This document shows positions 33,058 through 42,447 of a stretch of DNA of 64,000 nt, one piece after another. Numbering within the stretch: position 1 is the first letter of the stretch; every line of letters starts with the position of its first letter. Source of the DNA: JANLVI01 sp031363915. Lineage in GTDB: Bacteria > Vulcanimicrobiota > Vulcanimicrobiia > Vulcanimicrobiales > Vulcanimicrobiaceae. Both the position numbers and the translations under genes were made by a program. Where the stretch lies: assembly GCA_031363915.1 (NCBI GenBank), contig JANLVI010000010.1:62001-126000 (forward strand). Direction: 5' to 3'. The notes below the pieces were generated by a model. The model saw only the letters and a program-made list of their open reading frames with translations. It did no database searches and was not told the DNA's origin.

Positions 33058-33603
33058 TTAGGCCGGGCCGCGCCCGATCGGCAACACCGTTCGCGCATGC
33101 GTTCATAACCTGGCGTATCCGTCGGTAGTTCCGCGCCGCGCACGAACCCGTCGCCGCGGTCGAGCACGTGCAAGACGGGCGCGGCGTCATTCCACTCGAG
33201 TTCTATTTCGATCGGACCCGGCGCGTGCCGCACGACGTTGCTTACCAGTTCGCCGAGACGATCTCCGCTGCATCGTAGTCACTCGTCGCATCGCCGCGCG
33301 CGCGCAAGTAATTCATGTAGACGGAGCGGACTTCGTGGGCGAGCCGAGCGTCGCGCGCACGCAGCCGGTAGTCGATTTCGTAGGGGTGCCCGACACGTTC
33401 GCTTGCGACCACGCCGCGCCCGCGCTCGCGCGATCGTCCGGGTGGAGCGACTCGATCTCGGTGTATTCGACCCAACGCCGATTGAGATAGTCGCACGCGC
33501 CCAATTCGTTGCAGGTCCACACGAAGTGCGGTACCACATCAAGGACGGCGCGCATAGCGAAGTCCGGCGGTTGGGCCAGACTGACCGAAAGTGGGTCGAT
33601 CAT
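33054..33603 (-). pseudogene. Broken PAS / RsbW-like ATP-binding protein
   Basis: Three frames on the minus strand read as one former gene. From 33603 a PAS start is clear (VVPHFVWTCNELGACDYLNRRW, then LHPDDRA). It passes near 33385 into a frame with PYEIDYRLR and AHEVRSVYMNYLRARGD. Near 33250 a third frame gives GELVSNVVRHAPGPIEIELEW and VLDRGDGF, the N-box of RsbW-like kinases. The G-box region is lost and the frame ends at 33054 beside the STAS stop. At least two frameshifts and a shortened PAS are seen. It was probably the partner kinase of this stress module. Confidence 0.7.
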
Positions 33604-33640
33604 CGGTTGTTCGACCAGACGTTCCCACTCATGCGACCGC

Positions 33641-34318
33641 TCACGTTTCGGGGATGACCCGCGAAAGGATCAGCTTGTGCGCGAAGGCAGCGGCGCCGAA
33701 TCCGTTGTCGATATTGACGACGGCGATCCCGGGGGCGCACGACGCGAGCATCGTATGGAGCGCCGTAAAACCGCCGGCCGAGATGCCGTAGCCGATACTC
33801 GTTGGTACCGCGACGATCGGCGGACGGGCGAGGCCCGCGACGACGCTGGGAAGCGCGCCTTCCATCCCGGCGACGACGATGAGCACGTCACACGTCTGCA
33901 GTTCGTTGAAATCGGCCAGCAGTCGGTGCAGACCGGCGACGCCAACGTCCGTGCGGCGAATCGTGCGATGCCCGAACGCGTCGAGCGTGAACGCCGCCTC
34001 GTCGGCGACGGGCAAATCGGACGTCCCGGCACACAAAACGCCGACGACGCCGCGCGTATGCGGCAAACGACTGACGCGCATCGCGCGGGCACGTTCGTCG
34101 TAGACCGCCAGCGGCAGCGCTTCGAGAAGCGCCGGTGCGAAAGCCGGAGGCACACGGGTCGCAAGCGCAAACCCGTCGCGCTCGTGAAGCTCGCGCATGA
34201 TGGCGACGATCTGTTCGATGGATTTCGATTCGGCGAAAACGACTTCCGGAACCCCGGTGCGATCGGCCCGCCGCACGTCGACGCGCGCATCACCGAGATC
34301 GATAAATTGATCGCGCAT
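33641..34318 (-). CDS. larB: LarB-like nickel-pincer cofactor protein
   Basis: 225 residues from ATG 34318. LarB carboxylates nicotinate adenine dinucleotide in making the nickel-pincer cofactor of lactate racemase-type enzymes. PurE-like core motifs are GTSDLPVADEA, DVGVAGLHRLL, VAGMEGALPSVVAGL and NIDNGFGAA. No LarC, LarE or LarA gene lies nearby. It begins two bases after the SDR stop, so the two genes share a transcript. Members of this family without other lar genes may have another carboxylase role. Confidence 0.82.
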   Translation of the reverse strand: MRDQFIDLGDARVDVRRADRTGVPEVVFAESKSIEQIVAIMRELHERDGFALATRVPPAFAPALLEALPLAVYDERARAMRVSRLPHTRGVVGVLCAGTSDLPVADEAAFTLDAFGHRTIRRTDVGVAGLHRLLADFNELQTCDVLIVVAGMEGALPSVVAGLARPPIVAVPTSIGYGISAGGFTALHTMLASCAPGIAVVNIDNGFGAAAFAHKLILSRVIPET

Positions 34319-34320
34319 CG

Positions 34321-35100
34321 TTAAAACGTCCCCGGATATGCGCCGCCGTCGATCAGCACGTTTTGTCCCGTGATATACCCGGCGTGCGCGCTGCACAAGA
34401 AGGCGCACGTCGCGCCAAATTCCGCCGTCGTGCCAAAGCGCTTGGCCGGAATTCCGGCGCGGCGCTCGGCGATCGATTCCTCGAGCGAACGACCGCGCTT
34501 CTGCGCGTCACTCGCGATCGTCGCCTGCAGACGATCCGTGTCGAAGGCGCCCGGCAAAAGGTTATTGATCGTTACGTCGGCATCAGCGTTCGTGCGCGCG
34601 ATGCCCGCGATAAATCCGGTCAGGCCGCTGCGCGCGCCGTTGCTGAGTCCCAGCGTTTCGAGCGGCGCCTTCACCGAACTCGAGGTGATGTTGACGATCC
34701 GTCCAAAACGGCGCGCGACCATGCCGTCGAGCGTTGCTCTGATGAGCTCGATCGGCGCGAGCATATTCGCATCGACGGCGCGGATCCACGTATCACGATC
34801 CCACGCGCGAAAGTCACCCGGCGGCGGGCCGCCCGCATTGGTGATGATAATGTCGGGATTCGGACATGCGGCGAGCGCCGCCGCGCGACCGGCATCGGTC
34901 GTGATGTCGGCGACGACCATGGTGACGCGAGCCGTCGCGATCGCCGCCAACCGGTCGCGTGCATCGACGAGCGCATCCGCCGTACGCGCGACGATCGTCA
35001 CGGCAACACCTTCGCGTGCGAGTGCCTCAGCGCAGCCGAACCCAAGTCCCCGACTCGCGCCGCACACGAGTGCCCGACGGCCCGTGATCCCCAAATCCAC
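34321..35100 (-). CDS. SDR-family oxidoreductase with atypical active site
   Basis: 259 residues, a classical Rossmann fold: GASRGLGFGCA for the cofactor, NAGGPPPG after strand 4, and GYITGQNVLIDGGAYPGTF at the end. The Ser block is NITSSSVKAP. Where Tyr-x-x-x-Lys is expected the protein has Asn-x-x-x-Arg (LSNGARSG), so the usual proton donor is missing. A subgroup of SDR proteins shares this change, so it may be a distinct chemistry and not decay. It is in one operon with larB and the small membrane gene. Confidence 0.88.
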   Translation of the reverse strand: MDLGITGRRALVCGASRGLGFGCAEALAREGVAVTIVARTADALVDARDRLAAIATARVTMVVADITTDAGRAAALAACPNPDIIITNAGGPPPGDFRAWDRDTWIRAVDANMLAPIELIRATLDGMVARRFGRIVNITSSSVKAPLETLGLSNGARSGLTGFIAGIARTNADADVTINNLLPGAFDTDRLQATIASDAQKRGRSLEESIAERRAGIPAKRFGTTAEFGATCAFLCSAHAGYITGQNVLIDGGAYPGTF

Positions 35101-35103
35101 GCG

Positions 35104-35385
35104 CTACCGTCCGAAAATCGCGTGCAACGCACGAATGGTGACGACACCGGTGGCAACCAATGTCGCGAGCACAACTGCGCCGAAGGCACACCAGCGGCGA
35201 AAATTTGCGACGCAGCGTGTCGATCGGCGGTCGGGCAGCGAGCGATCTGCGACGAGCGCGCCTTCGCCTTTGACGACCGTGATGAGCGCGCGTGGATCGT
35301 ACACCGCGATCCAACGGCCGCTTGCGAGTCGCAAGATCGACGTTGGGGCGTGGGATATCTGCTCGCGAACCAACGGGTCGATCAT
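35104..35385 (-). CDS. Unknown small C-tail membrane protein
   Basis: 93 residues from ATG 35385, fixed by GGAGG six bases upstream. A short soluble N-terminal part is followed by a single membrane helix at about residues 67-88. Four bases separate it from the SDR gene, and it starts 52 bases after the dehydrogenase stop on the same strand. Not recognised. Confidence 0.6.
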   Translation of the reverse strand: MIDPLVREQISHAPTSILRLASGRWIAVYDPRALITVVKGEGALVADRSLPDRRSTRCVANFRRWCAFGAVVLATLVATGVVTIRALHAIFGR

Positions 35386-35436
35386 GGCGGGCCTCCGGAC
35401 AAGCGCCTTTCGCCGGGTGGCGCGCCGAAGCCGTCT

Positions 35437-36438
35437 TTAACGGTGCAACACGTTGACCGCTGCATCCGGCCGTTCGCCGACCAGAACCGAGCGCACCGAC
35501 CGCGCTTGTGCGAGCGCGAGCGCGGCACGATCCGCCTTGACGGCCGTCCCGAGGTGCGGCGTGAAGACGGTCCGCCGTCGGTCGCCGACGAGTGCCGACC
35601 CAAGGCGCGCAGGTCGGCCCGCATACTGGCGATCTTCGTGTTCGAAAACGTCGGCCGCGTATCCGGCAAGCATCCCGCAGTCCAGCGCCTGAGCGATCGC
35701 CACTTCGTCGACGATCGAACCGCGCGCCGGATTTACGAGGATCGCCGTCGGCTTCATCTGCGCGAGCGCAGCAGCATCGATCAGGTGGTACGTCGCGTCG
35801 ACAAGCGGGACCGCGAGAACGACGAAGTCCGCTTGCGCGAGCAGCACTGCGGCATCGACGCGGCGCGCGCCCAAACGCTCTTCGACCTCGCGTGCGGCCG
35901 GAGTGGGATCGCAATAGAGCACGGACATCCGAAACCCCAAGCTACGTTCAGCGATCGCGCGGCCGACGAGGCCGAACCCATACACCCCGATCGTCGCGCC
36001 GGTCACGGCGCGGCCGAGTTCAGCAGCGACGTCCCAGCCGATATCGGGGTGCTCGCGCACGCGTGCATCGCCGCACACCACACCGCGCGCGTTCGCCAGG
36101 AGGAGCGCCCACGCAAGATCGGCGGTGGCAGCGGTGAGGGCAGCGGGAACGCTCGTCACCCAAATGCCGCGCTCCGTCGCTGCGGGAACGTCGACGTTGT
36201 CGAAGCCTTTGCCGAAACCCGCCAGGATGCGAAGCGCCGGTAATTGGTCCATCACGGCCGCGTCGATGTGATCCGGGACGAAAAAGCAAAGCGCGACGGC
36301 GTCGCGCGCGTGCACGATCAGCTCGTCCCGCGTCGGCGATCGATCGTGCACCCAAATGCGGACGTCCGCGCGATCGGCGAGCAAGGCGGGGCCCTCGGAG
36401 GGCGGACGGTGCGAGTACGCTACGATCGGAAGGCTCAT
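35437..36438 (-). CDS. D-2-hydroxyacid dehydrogenase (PtxD/glyoxylate reductase-like)
   Basis: 333 residues. NAD-binding motif GVYGFGLVGRAIAE and catalytic residues Arg in NPARGS, Glu in FEHED and His in TPHLG are all kept. KGFDNVDV and GYAADVFEHED strongly recall phosphite dehydrogenase PtxD. The PtxD substrate loop is not conserved, however: after GW the Arg and Tyr of PtxD are replaced by Ala and Glu. A 2-hydroxyacid substrate is thus as likely. The start is 51 bases from the divergent VPS10-like gene. Confidence 0.87.
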   Translation of the reverse strand: MSLPIVAYSHRPPSEGPALLADRADVRIWVHDRSPTRDELIVHARDAVALCFFVPDHIDAAVMDQLPALRILAGFGKGFDNVDVPAATERGIWVTSVPAALTAATADLAWALLLANARGVVCGDARVREHPDIGWDVAAELGRAVTGATIGVYGFGLVGRAIAERSLGFRMSVLYCDPTPAAREVEERLGARRVDAAVLLAQADFVVLAVPLVDATYHLIDAAALAQMKPTAILVNPARGSIVDEVAIAQALDCGMLAGYAADVFEHEDRQYAGRPARLGSALVGDRRRTVFTPHLGTAVKADRAALALAQARSVRSVLVGERPDAAVNVLHR

Positions 36439-36489
36439 CGCGAGCGCGTTTGACGAGCGACGTTCTGCGGCCCGCGAACATGAATTTTC

Positions 36490-39400
36490 GTGCGCCGCGG
36501 CGCATGGACCCGAATGATTTTGGCTCTGCGTTTATTCGTCCTTGCGGCATGTTGCCTCGCAGCACCCGCACTCGCACTCGCCGCGGAGACGCCCGCCTCG
36601 CCGTCGCCCGCGCCGACCGCGAAGCCCACGGCGGGTCCCTCGCTGAGCTGGCGCAGTATCGGACCGGCCGTCTCCGGCGGCCGCGTGACCTCGGTGATGG
36701 GCAGCGATCTCGATCCGTCGCTCTTCTTCGCGGGCGCCGCAGGCGGCGGACTCTGGCAGAGCACCAACGGCGGCACGGACTTCCGTTCCGTGACAATCCC
36801 CGGCGCGTCGCAATCCATCGGCGCGATCGCGATTGCACCAAAAGACGTCAAAAACGTCTGGGTCGGCACGGGCGAGGGCTGGCCGCGAAACGACGTCATC
36901 GCCGGCAACGGTATCTTTCATTCGCGCGACGGCGGCAAAACGTGGAACGCCGCCGGACTCGCGAAGACCTCGCAGATCGTGCGCATCCTGATCGATCCGC
37001 GCGATGCGAGGCACGTGATCGTTGCGGCGCTCGGCGATCCGTTCAAAGATTCTGCCGAGCGTGGCGTATTCGCGACGCGCGACGGCGGTGCGACGTGGCA
37101 AAGCGTTCTCGCACTCTCGCCCTCAACCGGCGCATCCGACGTTGCGTTCGATCCAGCGAATCCCGACACGCTTTACGCCGGGATGTGGGATTTCCGCCGG
37201 TCGGCGTGGCAGCTGCGCAGCGGCGGCCCAACCGGCGGGCTCTATCGCTCGACCGACGGCGGCACGACATGGACCAAACTCACCGGTAACGGCTTGCCGA
37301 GCGGCGGCACCGGACGCATCGCGGTTGCGATCGCGCCGAGCGACCCCAAGCGCATCTACGCGCTGATCGAATCACCCGAAGGTTTGCTCTGGCGCTCGGA
37401 TGACGGCGGCACGACGTGGGCGAAAACGTCGTCGAACACGCTCATCAACGAACGTCCGTTTTACTATTCGCGTATAGCCGTCGATCCGCACGACCGCGAC
37501 CATCTCTTCTCCGTCTCCGTGAAGCTTGCTGAGAGCAATACGGGCGGCAAAACCTGGCATCTTAGCGGCCGCAGCATTCACGGCGACCATCACGACGTGT
37601 GGTTCGCAAACGACGGCCGGACGATTTACGAGGGCAACGACGGCGGCGCAGTCGTCTCGCGCGACAACGGGAAAACGTGGGACTGGCGCAACGTCATGCC
37701 CGTCTCGCAGTTTTATCACATCAGCGTGAGCGCCGGACGCGACTACACGATCTGCGGCGGCCTCCAAGACAACGGCTCGTGGTGTGCGCCGTCGGATTCG
37801 CACGACGCGCTCGGCATTCTGCCGAATCACTGGATGTCGGTCTCCGGCGGCGACGGCACGTGGACCGCGCAAGATCCATCCGACCCGACCGAGATCTTCT
37901 CGTCTAACGGAGGCGGCGACAACCAAGGCGAGCTCACTCGTTACTCCACACGGACCGGACAGATCACCGACGTCTCCGTGTACAAGCGCAATCAAAACGT
38001 CACGCCCGTTCGCGACCTCGCCTACCGGTTCAACTGGGAATCGCCGATCGTGTTTTCGCCGCGCGACGCGCATGTTGCGTACTACGGCGGCAACGTGCTC
38101 TTCCGCAGCACGGATCGCGGCATGACCTGGACTCAGGTGAGCCCGGATCTCACGCGCAACGTACGCGAACGCCAAGGGCTCTCCGGCGGCCCGGTCACGC
38201 TCGACGTCACCGGTGCAGAAACGTTCGATACGTTGCTCGACGTCGCACCCTCGCCGCTGGATGCGCGTACGATCTGGACCGCAAGCGACGACGGTCTCGT
38301 GCATCTGACGCGCGACGCCGGTGCGCACTGGTCGAACCTCGCAGTATCGGGTGTCGACATCGACACGCGGCTGCCGACGATCGAGGCCTCGCACGCTAAT
38401 CCTGCGCGCGCCTATCTCGTCGGCGACCGGCACTACGTCGGCGATAACAAACCCTACGTCTTCGTGACCGACGACTACGGTGCGCACTGGCGCAGTATCG
38501 CAAACAACCTGCGCGGTGATGCGTTCGTGCGCGTAGTGCGGGAAGATCCGAAAAACGCGAACATCCTCTACATCGGCGGTGAGGATGGCGTCCAGTGGTC
38601 GCGTGACCGCGGCCTGACGTGGGAGAAATTCCCAGCCGACTTGCCGCCCGTCTCCGTTCGCGACCTACGCGTGCAGCCCGAGGCAAACGATCTCGTCGCA
38701 GCAACGCACGGACGCGGCATTTACGTCTTCGACGATCTGCGTCCGCTCCAGGAACGCGCGAACGGGGTCGCTCTCTTCACGCCGCGCGACACGATCGTCT
38801 TCGAACGCCGTTCGACGACCGTGAACGCAAAGGTGCCCGGGGCGAATCCCGCCGGTCCCGCCCTCATCTCGTTCACGCAGGATGCCCCCGCAACGCAGAC
38901 GCCCGCGATCGAGATTCTCGACTCGCACGGCACCGTCGTGCGACACATCAGCGGCGCGCATCCCGTTGACGGAGCCGACGAACCGCTCGTGCCCAATCGC
39001 ACGGGCCTCAATCGCGTCGCCTGGGACGGCACGAGCGATGCACCCACACCGTGGCGCCGCGCGCCGGCGTGGGAATCCGGACCGGAGAACGGGACGCCCG
39101 TGCCCTCCGGGACCTATACGATCGTCCTGCACCGCGACGGCCTCACCAAACGCGCGACGTTCAAACTCATCAACGATCCGCGCATGGTGGGATCCCCGGC
39201 GAGCGAACGCGCGGGGATCGCCATGATGGCCTCGCTGACCGCCGAGCTTTCATCGATCGACGACGCGCTCAACGTACTCGACAACCTAAAGCTGCAATTG
39301 CCAGAGCGTGTCACCACGCTCAAACAATCGCCCGCAAACGATGCAATCGTGGCCCGGTCAACGGCGCTTCTTGCGAAAATCGATACGGTCGTGCACACGC

Positions 39401-39708
39401 TCACCTCGAGTCCCATCAACGATCAAGACAACGATTTTCTGCAAGACTTACTCCGCGAACGGATCATGTCGCTCATGGGATCGGCGAGCATCGCGACGCC
39501 GCCGCAGGCGCAAGTCATCGAAGCCCGCGCCCTCGCGCGCGAATACGACACCGCAATGGCAGGCTATCGAGCCTTCATCACAGCCGAGGTCACGCCGCTC
39601 GCGCAATCGCTCGGCGGCGCGGGCCTCGCGCTCGATCTAAACGCCCGGCCGAAGACCGTGCCGATCGATCCAAACGCCGACGAACACGCCAGGCGCCGCG
39701 AGGAGTAG
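36490..39708 (+). CDS. Secreted VPS10/sortilin-like Asp-box protein
   Basis: 1072 residues; signal peptide ending near ALALAAE. GTG 36490 or ATG 36514 could be the start, and neither has a strong ribosome site. At least ten Asp-boxes of the S-x-D-x-G-x-T-W type occur, for example STNGGTDF, SRDGGKTW, STDGGTTW and STDRGMTW, spread over residues 85-730 as in ten-bladed VPS10 propellers. The C-terminal 300 residues hold a beta domain and a helical end. Members are annotated as glycosyl hydrolases or sialidase-like, but no catalytic set is clear. Exported, probably ligand-binding. Confidence 0.85.
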   Translation: MRRGAWTRMILALRLFVLAACCLAAPALALAAETPASPSPAPTAKPTAGPSLSWRSIGPAVSGGRVTSVMGSDLDPSLFFAGAAGGGLWQSTNGGTDFRSVTIPGASQSIGAIAIAPKDVKNVWVGTGEGWPRNDVIAGNGIFHSRDGGKTWNAAGLAKTSQIVRILIDPRDARHVIVAALGDPFKDSAERGVFATRDGGATWQSVLALSPSTGASDVAFDPANPDTLYAGMWDFRRSAWQLRSGGPTGGLYRSTDGGTTWTKLTGNGLPSGGTGRIAVAIAPSDPKRIYALIESPEGLLWRSDDGGTTWAKTSSNTLINERPFYYSRIAVDPHDRDHLFSVSVKLAESNTGGKTWHLSGRSIHGDHHDVWFANDGRTIYEGNDGGAVVSRDNGKTWDWRNVMPVSQFYHISVSAGRDYTICGGLQDNGSWCAPSDSHDALGILPNHWMSVSGGDGTWTAQDPSDPTEIFSSNGGGDNQGELTRYSTRTGQITDVSVYKRNQNVTPVRDLAYRFNWESPIVFSPRDAHVAYYGGNVLFRSTDRGMTWTQVSPDLTRNVRERQGLSGGPVTLDVTGAETFDTLLDVAPSPLDARTIWTASDDGLVHLTRDAGAHWSNLAVSGVDIDTRLPTIEASHANPARAYLVGDRHYVGDNKPYVFVTDDYGAHWRSIANNLRGDAFVRVVREDPKNANILYIGGEDGVQWSRDRGLTWEKFPADLPPVSVRDLRVQPEANDLVAATHGRGIYVFDDLRPLQERANGVALFTPRDTIVFERRSTTVNAKVPGANPAGPALISFTQDAPATQTPAIEILDSHGTVVRHISGAHPVDGADEPLVPNRTGLNRVAWDGTSDAPTPWRRAPAWESGPENGTPVPSGTYTIVLHRDGLTKRATFKLINDPRMVGSPASERAGIAMMASLTAELSSIDDALNVLDNLKLQLPERVTTLKQSPANDAIVARSTALLAKIDTVVHTLTSSPINDQDNDFLQDLLRERIMSLMGSASIATPPQAQVIEARALAREYDTAMAGYRAFITAEVTPLAQSLGGAGLALDLNARPKTVPIDPNADEHARRREE

Positions 39709-39715
39709 CTTTTTT

Positions 39716-40102
39716 CTAGGACCCACCCGTACGCAAAGCGGTGACTTCGATTTCGATCTTCATTCGAGGGTCCAGCAGCCCGGCGCTGATCATCGTCGCG
39801 GCCGGTCGCGCCTGCCCGAGGTAGAAACGAATCGTAGGCCAGCATTTTTCGAAATCGGCGCTGGTCGGTACGATATAACGCACGCGAACTACCGCATCGA
39901 GCGAGGAGCCAGCCTCGGCGAGTGTCGCGGCGATCGTGCGGAAGCACTGGTCGGCCTGCGCGACCACGTCATCGGAAATCTGCATCGTTGCATAGTCGAA
40001 ACCGGTCGTTCCGGAGACGTGGACGTACGCGTCGTCGACGACCGCGCGCGAGTAGGCGACGTCAGCTTCGTAGGCCGAACCGGATGAAATAAACGTGCGC
40101 AT
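39716..40102 (-). CDS. RidA/YjgF-family protein
   Basis: 128 residues of the RidA fold. Conserved Arg and Glu are in VVRVRYIVP and KIEIEVTAL near the C-terminus, with the ARPAATMI segment between. RidA hydrolyses reactive enamine/imine intermediates to protect PLP enzymes; members with slightly different pockets have other substrates. Its ATG shares a base with the stop of the upstream gene (TAATG), so they are coupled. It converges on the VPS10-like gene with seven bases between. Confidence 0.87.
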   Translation of the reverse strand: MRTFISSGSAYEADVAYSRAVVDDAYVHVSGTTGFDYATMQISDDVVAQADQCFRTIAATLAEAGSSLDAVVRVRYIVPTSADFEKCWPTIRFYLGQARPAATMISAGLLDPRMKIEIEVTALRTGGS

Positions 40103-40935
40103 TAGATCTTATACGAGAAAAGTTCGTTTAACTCATCGAACGGAATCGCCGGCTCGCGCGCGTAGGCGAATTCGTCGCTCTCGCGGAGCGAGCATGCGAT
40201 CTCGCGCAGGACGTAAAGCGTGCGCCGCGCGGGCGAACTGCCGGTGCTCACGCGCGCAACACCCGCCGCGGCCAGTGCGGAACGCGGCGGCGTCTGCGGC
40301 CCCGCGAGAATGTTGAGCGGCGCGTTGACGCTCTGCGCGATCCGTGCGATCGCGGCCAGGTCGCTGACGCCCGGGGCGAAGACACCGTCGGCGCCTGCCG
40401 CAACGTACGCGCGCAAACGCTCGATCGTGCGCTCGACGCGCGTCGATTCATCGCCGAGCGCATGCAGCATCAGATCGGTGCGCGCGTTGATGAAGAATCG
40501 GACGCCGAGAGCCGTCACGCGCTCGCGAACGGCGCGCACGCGTTCGACCATCGTTGCGAGCGGGATGACGCCGCGCCGCACGTTATCGAAATCCTCGAAG
40601 TTGGCCCCGACTACCCCCGCTGCAAGGGCGCGCTCGAACGAGCGCACGACCCCCACCGTATCGGCGCCGAAGCCGCCTTCAAGATCGGCGCTGACCGGAA
40701 CGTCGACGACCCGCACGACCCGTGCGATTGCGGCAAAGAGCGCGTCGAGATCGACGCGCTCACCATCGCCGTACCCAAGCGACCACGCCATCGAAGCGCT
40801 CGACGTTGCGATGGCGGGAAACGATGCGGCAGCGAAAACCCGCGCGCTGGCGGCATCCCACGCGTTGGGGATGACGAACGCCGCACCCGGCCGATGAAGG
40901 GCGAAGAACGCCGCGGCGCGCTCGCCCTGCGTCAT
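40102..40935 (-). CDS. Isocitrate lyase/PEP mutase superfamily protein
   Basis: 277 residues, TIM barrel of the COG2513 type. Motifs are FVIPNAWDAASARV, the metal region SADLEGGFG, NFEDFDN and FINARTDLML. The EDKxxxKxNS loop of true PEP mutase is absent (EDFDNVRRG), so it is not a phosphonate-forming enzyme. A lyase or hydrolase acting on 2-oxo or 2-methyl-malate-type acids is more likely. Translationally coupled to ridA. Divergent from citrate synthase over 115 bases. Confidence 0.85.
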   Translation of the reverse strand: MTQGERAAAFFALHRPGAAFVIPNAWDAASARVFAAASFPAIATSSASMAWSLGYGDGERVDLDALFAAIARVVRVVDVPVSADLEGGFGADTVGVVRSFERALAAGVVGANFEDFDNVRRGVIPLATMVERVRAVRERVTALGVRFFINARTDLMLHALGDESTRVERTIERLRAYVAAGADGVFAPGVSDLAAIARIAQSVNAPLNILAGPQTPPRSALAAAGVARVSTGSSPARRTLYVLREIACSLRESDEFAYAREPAIPFDELNELFSYKI

Positions 40936-40990
40936 GAGTCAGTCGACCGACCGTACGTAGCGCACATAGGGCGCAGAATTGTCATCGACT

Positions 40991-41009
40991 GCCCCCAAAA
41001 CCTGGGGGC
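40991..41009 (+). promoter_or_regulatory. Hairpin in the leader of citrate synthase
   Basis: Perfect seven-base inverted repeat GCCCCCA/TGGGGGC around AAACC, 42 bases before the citrate synthase ATG. No T-run follows, so it is not a terminator. It could be an operator or an mRNA leader structure. The function is inferred from position only. Confidence 0.4.
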
Positions 41010-41050
41010 GGCCTCAGGGGTGTGCCATCTTTGCGGCGTAAGAGCGAGGC

Positions 41051-42415
41051 ATGGCGACCGATCAGCAGATGCTCCACCTGACCTCCGATGAGGCGACCCT
41101 CGCGGACTTCCCGCTTATTCACGGCACCGTCGGATTCGACGGCATCGACGTACGCACGCTGCTCGCACGCACGAACATGGTGACGTACGACCCGAGCTTC
41201 GGCAGTACGGCGAGTTGCCGCTCCGCGATCACGTATGTCGATGGTGAAAACGGCGTGCTGCTGCACCGCGGCTATCCGATCGACGAACTCGCCGAGCGCG
41301 CGACATATTTGGAGGTCGCGCATCTACTGCTCTTCGGCGATCTCCCAACCGAGGCCGAGTTCAACGGCTTCAATCACGACATCACCTATCACACGATGGT
41401 GCACGAGCAGCTGCTGCGCTTCTTCAGCGGTTTTCCGCGCGACGCGCACCCGATGGCCGTGCTGCTCGGCGTCGTCGGCGCGCTCTCGGCGTTCTATCCC
41501 GATAGTACCGACGTCTTCGATGCGAAGCATCGCTTGATTTCGATTCACCGCCTGCTCGCAAAGATGCCGACGCTCGCGGCGATGGCCTACAAACACTCCG
41601 TGGGTCAGCCCATGGTCTATCCGCAAAATCGGTATAATTATACGGAAAACTTTCTCTATATGATGTTCTCGGTACCGGCCGAGGAATACACCATCAATCC
41701 GGTTTTCGCGCGCGCGCTCAACGCGCTGATGATCGTGCAGGCCGATCACGAACAGAACGCTTCGACCTCGACCGTCCGCACCGTCGGATCGACGCTCGCC
41801 AATCCATTCGCGTGCGTCGCCGGTGGCATCGCGTCGCTCTGGGGGCCCATTCACGGCGGCGCAAACGAAGCCGTCGTCTCGATGCTCGGTCAGATCGGCA
41901 GCAAGGAAAATATCCCGGCTTTCGTCGCGCGTGCCAAAGACTCAAGCGACGAATTCCGTTTGATGGGCTTCGGCCACCGCGTCTACAAAAGCTACGACCC
42001 ACGCGCAAAGGTCATGCAAAAAATCTGCGAGGATGTCTTGGGCGAGACGAGCGGCAACGATCCGCAACTCGAACTCGCGCGCGAACTCGAGCGCGTCGTG
42101 CTCGCGGATGACTACTTCATCAAACGCAAGCTCTACCCCAACGTCGACTTCTACTCGGGGATCGTGATGCGCGCGATCGGCATCCCGCTCAAGATGTTCA
42201 CACCGATTTTTGCCGTCGCACGCACCGCAGGGTGGCTGGCACAGTGGAAAGAGATGATCGAAGATCCCGATCAGCGTATCGCGCGCCCGCGACAGGTATA
42301 TATCGGAAAAACGCAACGGGCGTTCGTCGCACGACCCGAGCGGCAGGCCGGCGCGAGCAAAACGCTCTCGACCGAGCGTCCGATGCCGGGTGAAGCCGTG
42401 ATCGTGGGTTCGTAG
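41051..42415 (+). CDS. gltA: Citrate synthase
   Basis: 454 residues. Condenses acetyl-CoA and oxaloacetate to start the TCA cycle. Catalytic pieces are His in GPIHGGANEA, His in MGFGHRVYK and Asp in NVDFYSG; the family signature is complete. GAGCGAGG precedes the ATG. The C-terminal 35 residues after YIGKTQRAFV are an unusual tail. A 2-methylcitrate synthase role cannot be excluded, but the length and N-terminal domain (about 45 residues) fit type-II hexameric GltA. Confidence 0.93.
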   Translation: MATDQQMLHLTSDEATLADFPLIHGTVGFDGIDVRTLLARTNMVTYDPSFGSTASCRSAITYVDGENGVLLHRGYPIDELAERATYLEVAHLLLFGDLPTEAEFNGFNHDITYHTMVHEQLLRFFSGFPRDAHPMAVLLGVVGALSAFYPDSTDVFDAKHRLISIHRLLAKMPTLAAMAYKHSVGQPMVYPQNRYNYTENFLYMMFSVPAEEYTINPVFARALNALMIVQADHEQNASTSTVRTVGSTLANPFACVAGGIASLWGPIHGGANEAVVSMLGQIGSKENIPAFVARAKDSSDEFRLMGFGHRVYKSYDPRAKVMQKICEDVLGETSGNDPQLELARELERVVLADDYFIKRKLYPNVDFYSGIVMRAIGIPLKMFTPIFAVARTAGWLAQWKEMIEDPDQRIARPRQVYIGKTQRAFVARPERQAGASKTLSTERPMPGEAVIVGS

Positions 42416-42447
42416 GTTCTTGCTTGGGGTCGAACCAATAGCGATTC

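Noticed and set aside
26419..40935. A phosphonate/phosphite pathway formed by the PhnE-like permease, the PtxD-like dehydrogenase and the PEP-mutase-family protein
   Set aside because: The three genes are far apart and on different transcripts. The mutase-family protein lacks the EDKxxxKxNS loop, and the dehydrogenase lacks PtxD substrate residues.
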